Shown: positions 9,730 to 23,200 of the stretch, piece after piece | Position numbering within the stretch: the first letter of the stretch is position 1 | Layout: each line of letters begins with the position of its first letter | Assembly (NCBI GenBank): GCA_024449915.1 | Contig: JAMZAV010003227.1 | Coordinates: 122,984 to 186,983 of the forward strand | Reading direction: 5' to 3' | Origin: Sweltsa coloradensis | Lineage: Eukaryota > Arthropoda > Insecta > Plecoptera > Chloroperlidae | Length of the DNA: 64,000 nt | Program-made: the position numbers and the translations under genes | Notes under the pieces: model-generated | What the model saw: only the letters and a program-made list of their open reading frames with translations | Database searches by the model: none | Told to the model about the DNA's origin: nothing

Positions 9730-11390
9730 ATCCTATTTCCAACTTTGAAGTCTGGTATGAGATGGGAGGGTACCACCACTTTCTTGGTTCCCCGGGTTTA
9801 TTGAAGCCTGACGCTTCTCCCACATCGTCTTTTACTTCCTCTGCATCATCTATTTCACTGTCTTCCTCTTCACTGTCTTCTTTCTCAGGGACCTCTACTA
9901 GTTTTTGCCATATTTTTCGTTCTTCCCAACATCTTTCCTGGTTAAACTTTCCCAAGCTGCATTTCTCCTTTTCAAATTCATCGCTATAACTTCTTCCCAT
10001 CTCAGTCTAGGCATCCCTCTTTTTCTCTGTTTGTTTCATGCGTCTTGTTCATACTGCATCTTCAGAATCCTGTCCTTTTGCATCCTCTTCATGTGTCCAA
10101 ACCACCCCAGCCTTTCTTTCCATAGCTTAAAGTTCTTTCCTTATCTTCGTGCTCCTCATCTTATCAATCTTCGTAACTCCCATTACACTCCTTACAAATT
10201 TCATTTCCGCAGCTTGAATTTGTCTTTCTTCTTTACCCCCAACTGGCCCATGTGACTGCACCATATGTGAGTACCGGTACAAAATATGCTTTGTATATTA
10301 AAAGTTTGCATCGTCTTGGCACCTCTTTTTTCCAAAGCAGTTTCCTCATTAACTGGAAGAAACTCTGCGACACCAGCAGGGCCGGATTAAGACATTTGGC
10401 GCCCATAGGCTAAAACAAAAATACGCCCCCCCCCCTCTTATTTCAACTAGCTGAAAATTTTAGCTAAAAAAGAAAAAGTAGGTAACTAGTAACTAGCAAT
10501 GCAACTTGATCACCATAATACATAATTTCCCTGGCCATATAGTCTCGTCCGTTGTAGTCGCGCAAATCAGGCATTGGCAAGCGTTTCCCCCCTCCCCTTT
10601 CCTTAGCAAAAGTGTCAATGACGTCATCGTAATTTAAACTTAAAAATTTGTTAGTGGCGAAGGAAGTGCATTTAGGTATTGCACTTTTAGAACTGCCCAT
10701 GAAACAAATGGTTCGGAAAAAATATGAATTCTGGTACAATGGGGGCTCCGGTGGGGATGTCTCCCAGCTAGTGCGAGTCTGGGGCGCATAGCCTCAGAAA
10801 ATTTTGATTTTTGACATTGCAAATGGTGGCATTTTACTAGATTTAGCATACTTTCGTCGATAGTTTTTAAGTTGTTAGTTGTTGTTTGTTAGAGTTAGGC
10901 GCCTCGCCCACGGAGCCTAGTGGGGGGCGCCAGCGCCCCCAAAATGCCGGCGCCCCAGGCTCCAGCCTACTTAGCCTATGCCTTAATACGGCCCTGGACA
11001 CCAGTACGCTTTGCAATCTCCGCGTCTATTTTTACGTCAGCTGTGATTATGCTACCCACGTATTTAAACATCTGTGTTTCCACTAGTTCTTCTCCTCTCA
11101 TCAGTACAATCGTTGTCCTATCCATATGCCTCTTCTTCCTCCCCATAGCCATCACTTGACTCTTGTCAACGCTTATCTCCAAATTATTCCGTAGGCCTAC
11201 ATTCATTCCAATTCTCTACCTTTTGTTGTACTTCTATGATTATATCATCAGCATATATAAAGATTTTGGACAACTCCGGCACATCTTTCTTCACTTTCCT
11301 CGAAATCTGGTCAAGGACTATATTGAAGAGCATCGGTGACAATACGCTCCTTTTTCTGAGACCTAATGACTTCAAACCATTCAAAGTGCA
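9730..11390 (-). pseudogene. Non-LTR retrotransposon remnant (reverse transcriptase C-terminal part)
   Basis: On the - strand, 11384-11184 reads GLRKRSVLSPMLFNIVLDQ followed by IFIYADDIII, the B and YADD motifs of non-LTR reverse transcriptases. 11206-11005 continues ISVDKSQVMAMGRKK and FKYVGSIITAD. After an inserted hAT-like element the C-terminal tail resumes, with RLGWFGHMKRMQ-type and MPRLRWEEVIAMNLKRRNAAW segments near 10140-9930. Several stops and frame changes make it dead. LINE family is not determined. Confidence 0.75.
10377..10996. mobile_element. Non-autonomous hAT-like DNA transposon, 620 bp, exact 8-bp TSD
   Basis: Inverted ends CAGGGCCGGATTAAG and CTTAATACGGCCCTG are flanked by an identical 8-bp duplication GACACCAG (10369-10376 and 10997-11004). 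Removing the element and one duplication rejoins the retrotransposon remnant. It has C and G runs inside and no transposase frame. Confidence 0.88.
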
Positions 11391-11714
11391 ACATCATATT
11401 ATTGAAACCATTAGACTCCTTGGCCACTGTCGGAGCTTTAGTTGTAGACCTATTTTTTTCGTAGATGACAAAAAGTATTTCTATTCTATTGAAATAACCA
11501 TAGCTATCCGATATATTATCATTTTGTTTAGTTCGAATTTTTAATCAGTGTAGGCGATAAACAATACGTGTTATCTTTCTCACCGTCTGTCGCAGTCGTG
11601 TTGAAATTGCATTTGTTACCCACCAGCCACCACCGACAGTACTAAGCTCGAGAAAACCAGGCTTTGACGCAGAACGCAGAGGTTAGGTCAGGATCACTTG
11701 GAAGCTCTATCATT

Positions 11715-12145
11715 TAAATAAAATAAATAAATAAATTTTATTTAGAGTCTACCCACTCAGTTATATAACTGATTTTCAGTGGGGGACTTTAAATCAAAGC
11801 GACCAAGCCAACCCTGTAGGCCCCGACGCAATCGGCGAGTGAGCGATAACCAACCAAAGATCGTTATTTGTAATAGGAAATAATATAGCAATCAGTGGTA
11901 TGGACAGTGCGAACACCCGCGAATCAACGCCAGAATCAACAAGGCCGATTCAGAACAACTCTGAAATTTATTATGTGCTTCGTTGCTAGGACGGCTCCAA
12001 AGTCACCGTTTACAATCTCCTAAGACAAGAACTGATGGACTTAAGTCCAAATCAGAAGTTAAAAAACTTCTGACTTTGACGGGAATCGAACCCTGGACCT
12101 TCTGCATTGGAAGCAGATACGCTAACCACAAGACCAACAAGCCAC
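11715..12145 (-). repeat. SINE-A, near full length, reverse orientation
   Basis: Complement of the SINE-A consensus. The A/T-rich tail is at the left, CAGTTATATAACTGATTTTC follows, then the GACGGCTCCAAAGTCACCGT body, the AAGTTAAAAAACTTCTGAC hairpin, and the tRNA-like head ending CGCTAACCACAAGACCAACA on the right. It lies between gene 1 and gene 2. Confidence 0.85.
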
Positions 12146-12517
12146 ACTATCGGGTTGTGGTTTGCACCAAAATTGTTGTGTTATTATTAAACTGTGTTAT
12201 AGTTGGTATTAAGGCACATTTCCCAAATACTGATCACTTTTCTAATATGACACCAAACAGTTAATTTGTAGTAATTTTTCAATTTTGTGTAAGAGACAAT
12301 TATTTGAAATTTCAAAATCGGCTTCCAAAGAGACACGCGCTTATCCTTTGTGAACAGCTTCCCAAAAATACACATTTTTAGAATGAAAATTAGAGGTAAA
12401 AAAGCGGTACGTTCTGTATGTGAAATTAGCTGTATTTGACGATCGAACGTTTTTTAAATGGGCATTTAACATTGCAAAAAAAGTTGGCCCGAGCTTGGCA
12501 ACAGTCTTAAGAAGAAT

Positions 12518-12886
12518 CTCTAGACCTAATAATAGAATATGATTTCTAATGAATGCAGTAAAGACTTTTGAAAAGTTGGTATAATGGAAGATGGACTTAG
12601 TAAAGCAGATTAAGTTTTTTTGAAATAAGAATCAACAATTACATTCAAATTGTCCGAATCAAACCGGCTAGTTCAAAATTAAATTTTGAGCAGCGGTGTT
12701 TTATATATTGTTTCTATACTCCTTTATCTACAACCTAAATATAAGAAAAATTAAATCGGTTGTCTTTATAGTTTCTGGCGTTGCACGATTTTTTTCGTTA
12801 AACAGGAACAAAATTAGAAATTGTACCGGCAGTCGAACAAAATCGTGCAACGCAAGAAACTATAGAAAACCATTAATCCTTATTTT

Positions 12887-12919
<33 letters not shown>

Positions 12920-13350
12920 GTCTATCATATTCAGTTATAAAACTTATTTACAAAGGAGGACAACTAAATAAATCTAATTACATAGATGCAGACACGTAAC
13001 AATGAACTACAGTTTAGTAAATATTTGAAATAGTAACATTACAACAAAAATCATTAAAACACAACAATTTTGCTAACAAATAAAAGGATATTAAATGCAA
13101 TTAATTAATGAATCAAATATATGTTGTAGATTATGGAGTGTAGAAACAATATACAAAAAATTAGCTGCTCAAAAATCAATTTTGAACTAGCTGGATTGAT
13201 TCGGACAATTACAATATAATTGTTTATTCTGTTGTTATGTCCCGTTAAAAATTTTCAAAAAGATATAAGAATCTGCCCCTTTTATTAAGTCCCTCTTTTA
13301 CTCTTCTTCCTTTTCAGACGTCTACTGCATTCTTTAGAAATCATGTTTAG
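12518..13350. mobile_element. Foldback element FB-1, copy A, split by a SINE tail
   Basis: Left half carries TTCAAAATTAAATTTTGAGC and TCTGGCGTTGCACGATTTTT; their complements recur on the right (ATCGTGCAACGCAAGAAACT, AATCAATTTTGAACTAGC). It starts CTAGACCTAATAATAGAATA and ends in the complement, GAAATCATGTTTAG. The same palindrome is uninterrupted at 26301-26868. About 240 bp, including a SINE-A tail, interrupts it at 12885-13125. Confidence 0.75.
12885..12963 (-). repeat. SINE-A tail fragment with (TTTA)n, inside FB-1 copy A
   Basis: (TTTA)n is followed by GTCTATCATATTCAGTTATA and AAAGGAGGAC, a diverged complement of the SINE-A 3' end. No head is present. Confidence 0.5.
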
Positions 13351-14091
13351 AAGAGTCAGCAATACCAGTGAAGTTTTGTGGAACTTTTCCTGAAGTCAGT
13401 TTTTATCAGATTGTTTCCACACTTTGCATACATGTTATGGCCATGTATATACAGTCTTCGATAGAAGCCTATTTATTTCAACCACCACAAAAATGTCGAA
13501 ATAAATAAAAATGGATTTTTAGGATTTAGGATTTTTGTAAAATCATCAAAATTGGTAATTTTCGGAATTTATTTGTGCGTATTGTTCAATAATGTTAAGT
13601 AATCTTTCACTATAGGAAAGTGACCGTCTTCTTGCTTGACATGACGCAAAATTGCATATCTATCAGATGACAACTGGAAGCAGGAAAAGTTCCCAAAAGA
13701 GTTTCAAATAGGTATAGTTGACTCTTAAGCGTCACAGCTAAAACGTTTAAACAAAATTAAAAGAACATTTGCGTTACATAACTGTTATCAATTTACTGTC
13801 ATCTACTTTAATAATCTGTTTTGTTGACTTCATATTATTCCAATGGGCCGGAAATTAAAGATTATTTTCAAAGATTTGGTAGGTGTAATATCAAAAATAT
13901 TTTATTCCTACAGTGATAAACTGATAATCATATTGCAATATTCCATTCCAAATAAAAACGTTTAACAAATAAAATTTAAGTCTTTGAGAAATATTCATTC
14001 ATTAGAACATCCGGTCTTTAAATGCTTAGAAATAAACAAATCACATCATCGGACGCCCTTGTACCCTGTAGTATTGTTTTGTTTCACCTGA

Positions 14092-14126
14092 TATAAAGCT
14101 ACGTGTTATGCAGCTTGGGTGTCAGT
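14092..14126 (+). promoter_or_regulatory. Core promoter of gene 2 (TATAAA + TCAGT initiator)
   Basis: TATAAA at 14092-14097 lies 32 nt upstream of the A (14124) in TCAGT; the first ATG follows 34 nt later at 14158. The exact match of spacing to genes 1 and 3 supports both the promoter and the start codon. Confidence 0.75.
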
Positions 14127-14157
14127 TAATATCTAACTCTTCTTCCTTCAAGACTTT

Positions 14158-14205
14158 ATGATGAAGTTCGCAGCTAGATGTTTGCTGTTTGCCTCATGCG
14201 TTATG
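14158..14205 (+). CDS. Gene 2 exon 1: signal peptide
   Basis: Encodes MMKFAARCLLFASCVM and ends ATG|GTAAGC in phase 0. Two consecutive ATG codons are possible starts; the first preserves the 34-nt spacing from the initiator. Confidence 0.75.
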
Positions 14206-17200
14206 GTAAGCTTAAACAAATTGTATAGACATATTATTGAATACAATTTTTGTAAAATTGTTGTTAAGTATTGAAATTTGTGTCAGATAAATATTTTAAG
14301 CCTTTCAATGTGTTATCATTGTTCAATCATTCTAGGAAATACACTTTTATTCAATAATTATAATCAATAATTGGACTCGGCATGTTCTTTTAGTAAATTA
14401 TATTATATTAAATTAATGGAAAAGCAATATTTCGGGTACTTTCAGTACCCTTCAAAAGGCAACAAACCAAACAAAACATAAAACTCCGTCTCCCAGCCAA
14501 GGTCGACACATCTAACAAACACTGCCGAGTCCAATTATTGATTATAATTATTAAACCTAACTGTTCTAAGAATCTCAGGAATTATAAAAAAAAACACTTT
14601 TATTCATTCTTAATTTTCATCTTCTCATCTCTTTCATCCATGACGGGACTTCCAAGTCCCCCAGTTTTATTGTGGTATAGCATTAACATAGACAGGATAA
14701 TAGCTCCATAAGCCTGACGGGACGTTTGAGTCCCACTGCTCCTGAGCACATAGAGCTATCGCACGTTCACATAGGATAATATATACGCCTTGTACAACTT
14801 TTTAAACTATTTTAGTGTAAAAAATGAAAATTGTTGTGCTTTGAAAATAATATATATATAAATTAGAAAAATGAATAACTGTCATTTTGTACACGATTTA
14901 TTATTTTTATTTATAAGGATGCTTGTTCAAAAACCAAAGAAAGTGGGAAATTGTGATACATTTTTAAAATCCTAAATTTTGCTATACAATATCTAAAATA
15001 CATCCCAAAAAAAGAAAAAGGTTTCACACAAAATTTCTTTTGGGACATGTGTGTTTAATATACTAGGAAAACGCTTAAGTCCCGCCGCGTTGTTGGATGA
15101 GCGTAATTGGTGCATTGAGCTGCCACGTGTTATGCGGATTTTCTGTTGTTCTGTGAAAAAATCATTACTAAGTTGAAGATTTTTTTAAAAATTTAATTAA
15201 ATTAAATGAAAAATTAACTTAAATTTTAATTTTTTTTATTAATTGTAATTTAAAAAAAGGAAAAAATCGTAATATTGAAATTTTCATAAGAAATAATTAT
15301 TTAATTGCGTACAAATTTTACACAAATATATGAATTTATAAAATTAAGGTTCTGTGAAAAAATTATTACAATAGAATAAAGCATGTAGGTGTTATTAGTC
15401 AAAGAATTGTTTTAAAAAAGAAAAAAACGTAAAATTTAGATTTTCATGAGAAATAGTTTTTTGATTGCGCTCAATTTTCACACGAATACCTAAATTTATG
15501 AAATTAAGGTTCTGTCAAAAAATCATTAAAATCGGACAAAGCATGTAGGTGTTATAAGCTGAAGAAATTTTTAAAAAATCGAAAAAAATCGTAAAATTGC
15601 GATTTTCATGAGAAATAATTTTTCGATTGCGGTTAAAAAACGTGGCAGTTCTTCGTTCAGAGATTTCGAAGGCCTCCATAAAATTTTATCGCAATTGGAG
15701 TATCGGTTTAGCCGGAATCGTGTTAACAGACACACAAAAATACAGAAAAAAAAGAAAAAAAAAACATTCCGGATTTTTTTCTCCAGTGTAGTGAAATGGA
15801 ATCTTCGCTTCGCTCATCCAATAACTTTAAAAAATCATCATTTTTTTCGCGTTCAATGACAAAAGGGTTATTTTGTCAAAAAAGGACATGGCTAAGTCTT
15901 AAACACATCACAGATCTGTAACATTTATAAACTAATCAAATTTCACTTTTTGCAGAAATCTTTGTGAGGCACGTCCTTCCAATAGTTTGTGTATTGTGCA
16001 TTCAATAATATTATGTACTTATATTTTAAAAAATACGGGATTTACTGTAAAAATCATGTTTGTAGTAAAATTAATTAATAGCAAATATTTTATTACTTTT
16101 ACGATAAATTTTACGATAAAGTTGGTCAAATGAATAAGGCCACATAAAATTATAAATCAAGTTAAAAGACCGACTCAAAAAATTAACTTTTACAATAGTA
16201 AATTATCATAATTTTTTATTAATTCTTCCAGATAACGCAGGGTGAGAGTTTTGAAATTGTAAATACTAATGCACAATTCAGTTTCTAAATATCCGCGCAC
16301 TGTCATGGTTTACGTCCATTTCTTTTCATCAACAAATGTAGATCTTACTTTACACGTGAGACTCTGATACGGGAGGTCGTTGGTTCGATGCTCGTTTGGC
16401 AATCCTAACTAGAAGGTGTTTCACAATATTTTGCGTTATGCCTGTGCATGCATGCATGCAGCGGAGACTTGGGATATGACAACAGTGGATGAGATCCTTG
16501 TGCAGGCTGTAGATATGAAGTTTTTGAGAAGCATTGTAGGTAAGACTAGATGGGACCGAATACGGAATGAGGAAATCCGAGATCAAGTAGACGTGAGGAA
16601 TTTAATGGAGCGAATTGGAGAGAGATGATTAGAGTGGTTCGGACATGTTAAGAGGATGATGGACGTAGACGTGCGCAGGGGGGGGGGCTTTGGCCTCCCC
16701 CCCCATTAGCTTAGCGTTCCTGAAAATTAACTTAACAATAATCGATGAAAAATAAAAAATAAAGAAATATATCTACTTAGTTTTCCGAAACCTTTACCTA
16801 CCTTTTTCTCTCACCATCTCACTTTTAAATAAGTTTTATAACAAAATTGCCTTAAGGTATTAAGTGTAGATAATAGCCATTCATACTCTCAAATACGTTT
16901 TAAGCCTTCCCCCAAAACGTAAACCTTAAAAAAATCGACTCCGGCGGCTAGGCTATGCCCCAGACCCCATCCCCCCTCCGCCACCACCATTCCCCCATCG
17001 GTATGGCGATCCTGTGGCTGTGGCGGATACAGTGGGGTGGTAGGGCGATCGCCCCCCCCCCCCATATGATTCTTTAAATATAAAATATTTCATATTATTC
17101 CATAAAAATTGTTTATTATTTTATCGTATAAACCTCGGAAATGTCAAACGTTAATATGTTGCCATGTATGCTGTGAATTATTGGATGAGCGTAGCGAGCG

Positions 17201-20200
17201 TAGCGAGCGAAGCGAAGATTCCATTTCACTTCACTGGAGAAAAAAATCCGGAATGTTTTTTTTTTCTTTTTTTTTTGTATTTTTGTCTGTTTGTTAGCAC
17301 GATTCCGGCTTAACAGATACTCGGATTGCGATGAAATTTTATGGAGGCCTTCGAAATCTCTGAACTTAGAACTGCCACGTTTTTGAGCGCAATCGAAAAA
17401 TTTATTTCTCATTAAAATCGCAATTTTACGATTTTTTTCGACTTTTAAAAAATTTCTTCAGCTTATAACACCTACATGCTTTATCCGATTTTAATGATTT
17501 TTTCACAGAACCTTAATTTTATGAATTTAGGTATTCGTGTGAAATTTGAGCGCAATCGAAAAACTATTTCTCATGAAAATCGAAATTTTACGTTTTTTCT
17601 TTTCTTTTTAAAACAATTTTTTGACTTATAACACCTACATGCTTTATCAGATTGTAATGATTTTTTCACAGAACCTTAATTTTATGAATTAATATATTCG
17701 TGTAAAATTTGTGCGCAATCGAATAATTATTTCTTATGAAAATTTCAATATTACGATTTTTTCCTTTTTTAAAATTATTACGATTAATTTAAAAAATTAA
17801 AAATGTAAGTTAAATTTTTTTAAATTTAATTTAATTTAAAAAAAAATTTCAACTTAGAAATGATTTTTTCACAGAACAAAGAAAATCCGCATAACAACTG
17901 GCAGCTCAATGCACCAATTACGCTCATCCAACAACGCGGCGGGACTGAGTCGTTTTCCTAGTAAGCTCGACATGACGACAAAACAAACTGACGCACACAA
18001 ACTACATTGTTTTGGTATTGCATTCAGCCCACCACGTTATTTCTAAAAACGCACCAAATGCACTCTAAAAACCTGATTTTCATAATTATTGGGGGGGCAT
18101 TGCCCCCATACCCCCGTGCTTGGTCCCTTTCCCACGGATGTACTTGCAGGCGCGAATCTCCCCCCCATGATTATGTCCTAGATCCGCCACTGTTCTGTGG
18201 CCCCCTCATTGGAAAGTCTCTGCGCACGCCTATGATGATTGAATTGGAAATTCCAGGTAGGAGACCAAGGGGCAGACCACAACAACAATGGCAGAATAGT
18301 GTGAGAACAGATGTGGAACAGCGAGGAGGAGACTGGAATGTGGTGGCAGGAGAGAAGAAGATGGAGAGGCCTGTCTTCAATGCCGGCCAACGCAGAGTTG
18401 GACGTGGCAACAGATGATGATGATGAATGCATGTACTTGGCATTGAATCTTTGGATACGGAATGTACTTTGACATGTCATAATTAACTATCTATTATTCA
18501 TTCTTGCCTCTTTTACAGAATTTAGTTCCTGGCTTTGTTTTCGGAATGAAGGCCGATCATATTGGACACAACTTTAACCAACACATGAAATCCAAATCAC
18601 TCAAATCGTCACATCAGGTAATATGATCAAGTGAAACGAATAAGAAACATAATTATATTCTAAGAATGACTAAAAAGAAGGGTTCTTAATTCTGTTGAAA
18701 TCAAGTATTATCCAAGTAAGAAAATTAAATTTCTTTATTTGGAGTTTTATATCACATCTGTCAAATAATATGAATATTTTCTAGTTTGACTTAATATTGT
18801 AGAATTGAACAGAATGGCTGATAAGAATGAGTGTGGATTTCGCGCCAATGAAATATTTTCAGTATTCAAGATAATCCACCCTCAGTGGAGTAGAAGATTA
18901 TCTATACCTTTCTAAGGAAATACCCGATGATACGCATACAATGTCCTAAAACCGTATTTAAATGTATAATAATTTGCTATTTGAGTAAATGATATTAAAG
19001 CTGTATGCATCATAACCATCAAATAATATTACGTAATTGTTACACGTAACGAAGTTTCGTAACAAGCCCCCATCAACTTCCGGCGGTAAAAACTAATAAC
19101 AAAACTACTTAGACCTGTGAGTTTCCGTTTAATTCATTGCGATGTCACTGAATTGAGACGAATCGTGAATCAATGGGAAATGAATGAGTCTTATCTACAT
19201 TGAAAACCTTTGAGTTCCAACAGAAATATCTGATAAGGTCAAAAATGAATATTATATTTATTTGTCAATATGAATATTAAGGATTAAATCAACCTTTGAA
19301 CCTTGATGTTAGCCTTGGTTGTCAATAAGAGTTTAGGTGTTATTGATTATAAGTGATAACTCGTCTAGTATTGGCCTTGACTCAGCTTCCTAATAATTTG
19401 TATTGTAAAAAATATGAAAAAAATTATTTTATTGTTATTGATAGAATTGAAGATTGTTCAGTGTCACGTATCACGTAATTTTTATCTTTAGCTGGATATT
19501 TTTAAAAATATTTCAGTTTTAGTAACATAATATTCAAAACATAGTGAATAAAAAAAATGTTATAAACTTTCCAATACATTGGCTATATTGTCTTTGTCAC
19601 CTATGATATTTGAGCAAAATAGGATTTTTATTTGTTAAATATCTGATGACTAAAATGGTTTTGTAATTTCCGAAAAGTTGTTTTATCTACTAAAATGTTT
19701 TTAATATATTTGTTTTAGTTATGAATAGTTTAAATGTTTGAGTTTATTTACTTCATAAAAGAATAATTTTAGTTGTTTAAAAATGAAAAATATAGTCTAC
19801 ATTTGATATTTAAACTGTATTTTTGTTTTCTAATCAAAGTTTAATTTGAGAATTCTGGTCTACTATAGGAAGCAATATTTGTCAGTGTATCTATTGACCA
19901 TCTATTTCTCTAAGTACTAATAGTTAGGTCATAATCATGAGTTCCGTGACCACTTTTTCGCAAGGATGGTTTGACGATTGATTTGACTACTATGGACCAT
20001 TTAGAAAAAAATAAGCCCCCATGTCCCTCCCAAAAATCCCGGCAATTTTTACTAGAGGCCAAAATTCAAAATGGCTGCCGGGCACACTCTTGAAAAATTA
20101 AATTTTGATCCAGAGCAAGTAGAATCAAGTGCAAACCCAGCAAACATGAGACTCTGGGCCCCGTGCGGGACAACCAAGGAAAGTGCGGGTAAATTGCGGG

Positions 20201-23200
20201 TTAGGGAATGTCACGGGACAACCAGCACGGGTCCCGCGCGGGACATGTTAGGGACATGTTAGGGACATTTCTATCTGGAGAACTACGGGACAACCCGCAC
20301 GGGTCCCGCGAGGGAAACTTAAGGGACACCCCTTTAGGGAAAACTACGGGACAACCCGCACGGGTCCCGCGAGGGAAACTAAAGGGATAACCCAAAATGT
20401 GGAGTAATTATATTAAATCAATACGTGTGCATAGATTTATGTTGAATACTTCCGTTGATTTATTCTTTTAGTTCTATTTCATTGCAAATCGTTTTTTATA
20501 ACTGAATATAGGATAGGCCTATATAGACGTTAATTGGATGAGCGTAGCGAGCGAAGCGAGCGAAGTGAAGACTTCAATTTGACTTTCTGTTTTTTTGTTT
20601 GTTTTTCACTTACGTTACCCAAGAAAAAAAGCTCGGGTGTTTTGTTTTTTGTTAGTTTTCTGTCTGTTTGTTCGCTCTCTACCGGGCAAACGGCACATGC
20701 GATCTTGATGAAAATTGGAGGGGACCTTCGAAATCTCTGAACTTAGACTTGCTACGTTTTTGGGTACAATCGAAGAAATATTTCTCATGAATATCGTACT
20801 TTTACGATTTTTTCCGATTTTAAGTGCGATATTTTCGTGACATTTGGGCCGATTCTGACCAAACGGGTTGGGCTACAACGTTCATATTTCACATGGACAT
20901 TAAGGTAATGGTGATGTATTGCTTTATGAAAGAAAAAGTTGAAAAAGTTAGCCAGAATCTATAGAAATTAAGCTTTTAATATAAGTTTTTTGATTTTTTG
21001 TGCAATATTTTCGTGCTATTTGGGCCAATTCTGCCCAAACGGGTGGGCTACAACGTTCATATTATACATGGACATTAAGGTTATGGTGATGAAGTACCTT
21101 TTGAAAGAAAAAGTTGAAAAAGTTAGCCAGAATCCATAGAAATAAAGTGTTAATAAAAGTTTTTTACGGTAAATAATACCAATTGACAAGTTGCAATATA
21201 GAAACTTGACAACAATCACCTACAATGCATAGGCAGCAAAACAAAGCACTTGCAAAAGTAAAGATATCCCACGCAAACTAAAAACTTCCAAAAGCTCATC
21301 CATCAACGCGGCGGGACTTTAGCGTTTTCCTAGTTAAATAAATAAATATAATAATTCCTTGTCAGACGAGTAAATCGTATTAAGTCTTAGTTAAGTTGTG
21401 AAGGTATGTTGTCTGGTGGCCGGCCACTGGTGAAGCTCGCAACTTGAGTTAGGTGTCCTGTATCATTGCTGTGATCAGTTTTTGACTTAGCCTATACAAT
21501 TCCTAATAATTATATGTCTAAGATATTAGAGTCAAGATCTTTTGTACTATATTATTATCAAGATTTGAAAACAAGAATGAAGATTCGCGTTCGGTCGTTT
21601 CGCGAAAGTTTGATTACTCCCTGATTTGCCGTTCCTGATTTTTGAAACCTCATATTCTTTTGAGTTTGGATCGTCTAATAAATCTGTTTTTTATTTCTTT
21701 TGCGTTTTTTTTTAATGATTTTTTCCTTTTTCTTTCTTTTTATTAATTTCTACAAATTAAGTACAAACTAATCTTAAAAATATGTTGAAGAGAATCAGAG
21801 AGTGCATACGATAGCCTCATAGCAAATTATGCGTGATATCCCTTCGTTACAACTAAATACACGTAAACCTAATTTTGTATAAACAAAATTAATTAATAAA
21901 TAAACTAATGTTGTAGAATCAAAATATGCTATAGACATAACAAAGAACATACATGTTAATGATAATTTAACTGAAATAATTTTTTATTGTAACTAGTATT
22001 AAAATATGTATGATGATTTGTATTGCTTAACGCCTTTATGCACTAAGGCTATTCGAGTTGATTAGTGGTGATAATATGACGATAAAGGACGATCACAAAA
22101 AATATGCCTTATTCGGGATTCAAACCCACGTACTCGATGAGCGCCCTAATTGTATGTGCCACCGCGGACGTCGAGGGGGGGATAATTGATCGCATTCGAT
22201 TGGTTATAAGATATAAGAAACAATTATCTGTTCTTGGCCTACCGTCGTCCAATGCAATATATCCAGCCAGCATAAGATTTAATGATCGAGTATTTGTTAA
22301 AGCCTAATAATCGAAGAGGATAGCAAGGATTTAAAAAAATATATAATAGTATCATGTTTTAATAAACACCAAAACACATTTTCAATATCACAATAGTTAC
22401 ACTGCAATGTTGTGTTCCGCAATCCACGCAAGCGTGCTCCCTTTCATAAGCCATCTAACGCGCCATAGACAGTATAGGTGCTGTAGCCGAGTGGATAGAG
22501 CGTCTGACTCCGGAAGAAGGCATTACGGGTTCGAGTTCGGCTGTAGTCAATAAAATTTAAATGTCTGATAATTCTTGTCTATATTCTATGTACTTATTCC
22601 CCTTCACATTAAATGTATAAATTGAGAAAGTGGCATCGCGTAATAAATAATTCAATTTTAAAATTTTGGCCCGTTTTCTCTGTTGACTTCTTTGAGTGTC
22701 TACTAGATGGCGCTAGAAGCAATGCACGGGAAACACTGGGACGAGTGCGGGACCCGTGCGGGACCCGGACGGGACCCGTGCGGGAAACTAGCGGGCAGAC
22801 TATGGGACCCGTCCGGGACCATCAAGGGTAGGTCGCGGGCATGAGCGCGCGGGAAACGTTTGGGACGACTTCGGGACACACTGGGACGAGTGCGGGATGT
22901 CCCGTACGGGACCCGGTCGTGGCCCATAGGACACTTCCGTACGGGGCCCGTACGGGCTGCCCGTACGGGTCCCGCACTAGCGGCATTACGGGACAGACTT
23001 CGGGAAACGTGCGGGACACCGCAAAATTGTTTGCTGGGAAGACATTTTTTTGTTTAAACTGACCACAAGGATTCTGAATATGAAATTAGTTTGACGCTAC
23101 GACGCCATTTTGAACCAGAAATACAAGATGGCCACCTGCGCCATTGTGGAAAATTAAGTATTGAACCAGAGCATCTAGAATCAAGTACAAATACACTTTT

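Larger units (their letters stand above)
16668..18226. mobile_element. DNA transposon with GTGCGCAG ends, interrupted by a hAT-like element
   Basis: GACGTGCGCAGGGGGG at the left and CTCTGCGCACGCC at the right form inverted ends. Outside them the two halves of a retrotransposon tail continue each other. The interior is C/G-run-rich and non-coding. No clean target duplication could be fixed by eye, so exact edges and superfamily are uncertain. Confidence 0.55.
16430..18415 (+). pseudogene. Non-LTR retrotransposon C-terminal remnant, split by nested DNA elements
   Basis: 16455-16660 encodes AETWDMTTVDEI and MKFLRSIVGKTRWDRIRNEE followed, after a stop, by LEWFGHVKRM, the usual C-terminal tail of a non-LTR polyprotein. 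The continuation, IPGRRPRGRPQQQWQNSVRT DVEQRGGDW, appears at 18250-18345. The 1.5 kb between is inserted DNA transposons. Not functional. Confidence 0.7.
20136..23038. mobile_element. TIR element with CCCAGCAAAC ends and GC-rich subterminal repeats
   Basis: CCCAGCAAAC (20136-20145) is exactly inverted at GTTTGCTGGG (23029-23038). The uninterrupted right palindrome arm gives the empty site, confirming the insertion. Subterminal zones hold many copies of GGGACAACCCGCACGGGTCC-like (20160-20390) and GGGACCCGTGCGGGACCC-like (22730-23010) units, plausible transposase-binding arrays. The middle contains a Helitron-like copy and tRNA-like fragments. No transposase frame is visible. Confidence 0.75.

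Noticed and set aside
15608..15859. Frames RNNFSIAVKKRGSSSFRDFE and similar at 17116, 44775, 47230, 52683 and 55735
   Set aside because: The same peptide recurs because the frames lie in Helitron-like repeats; length varies and stops interrupt, so it is not a conserved gene.
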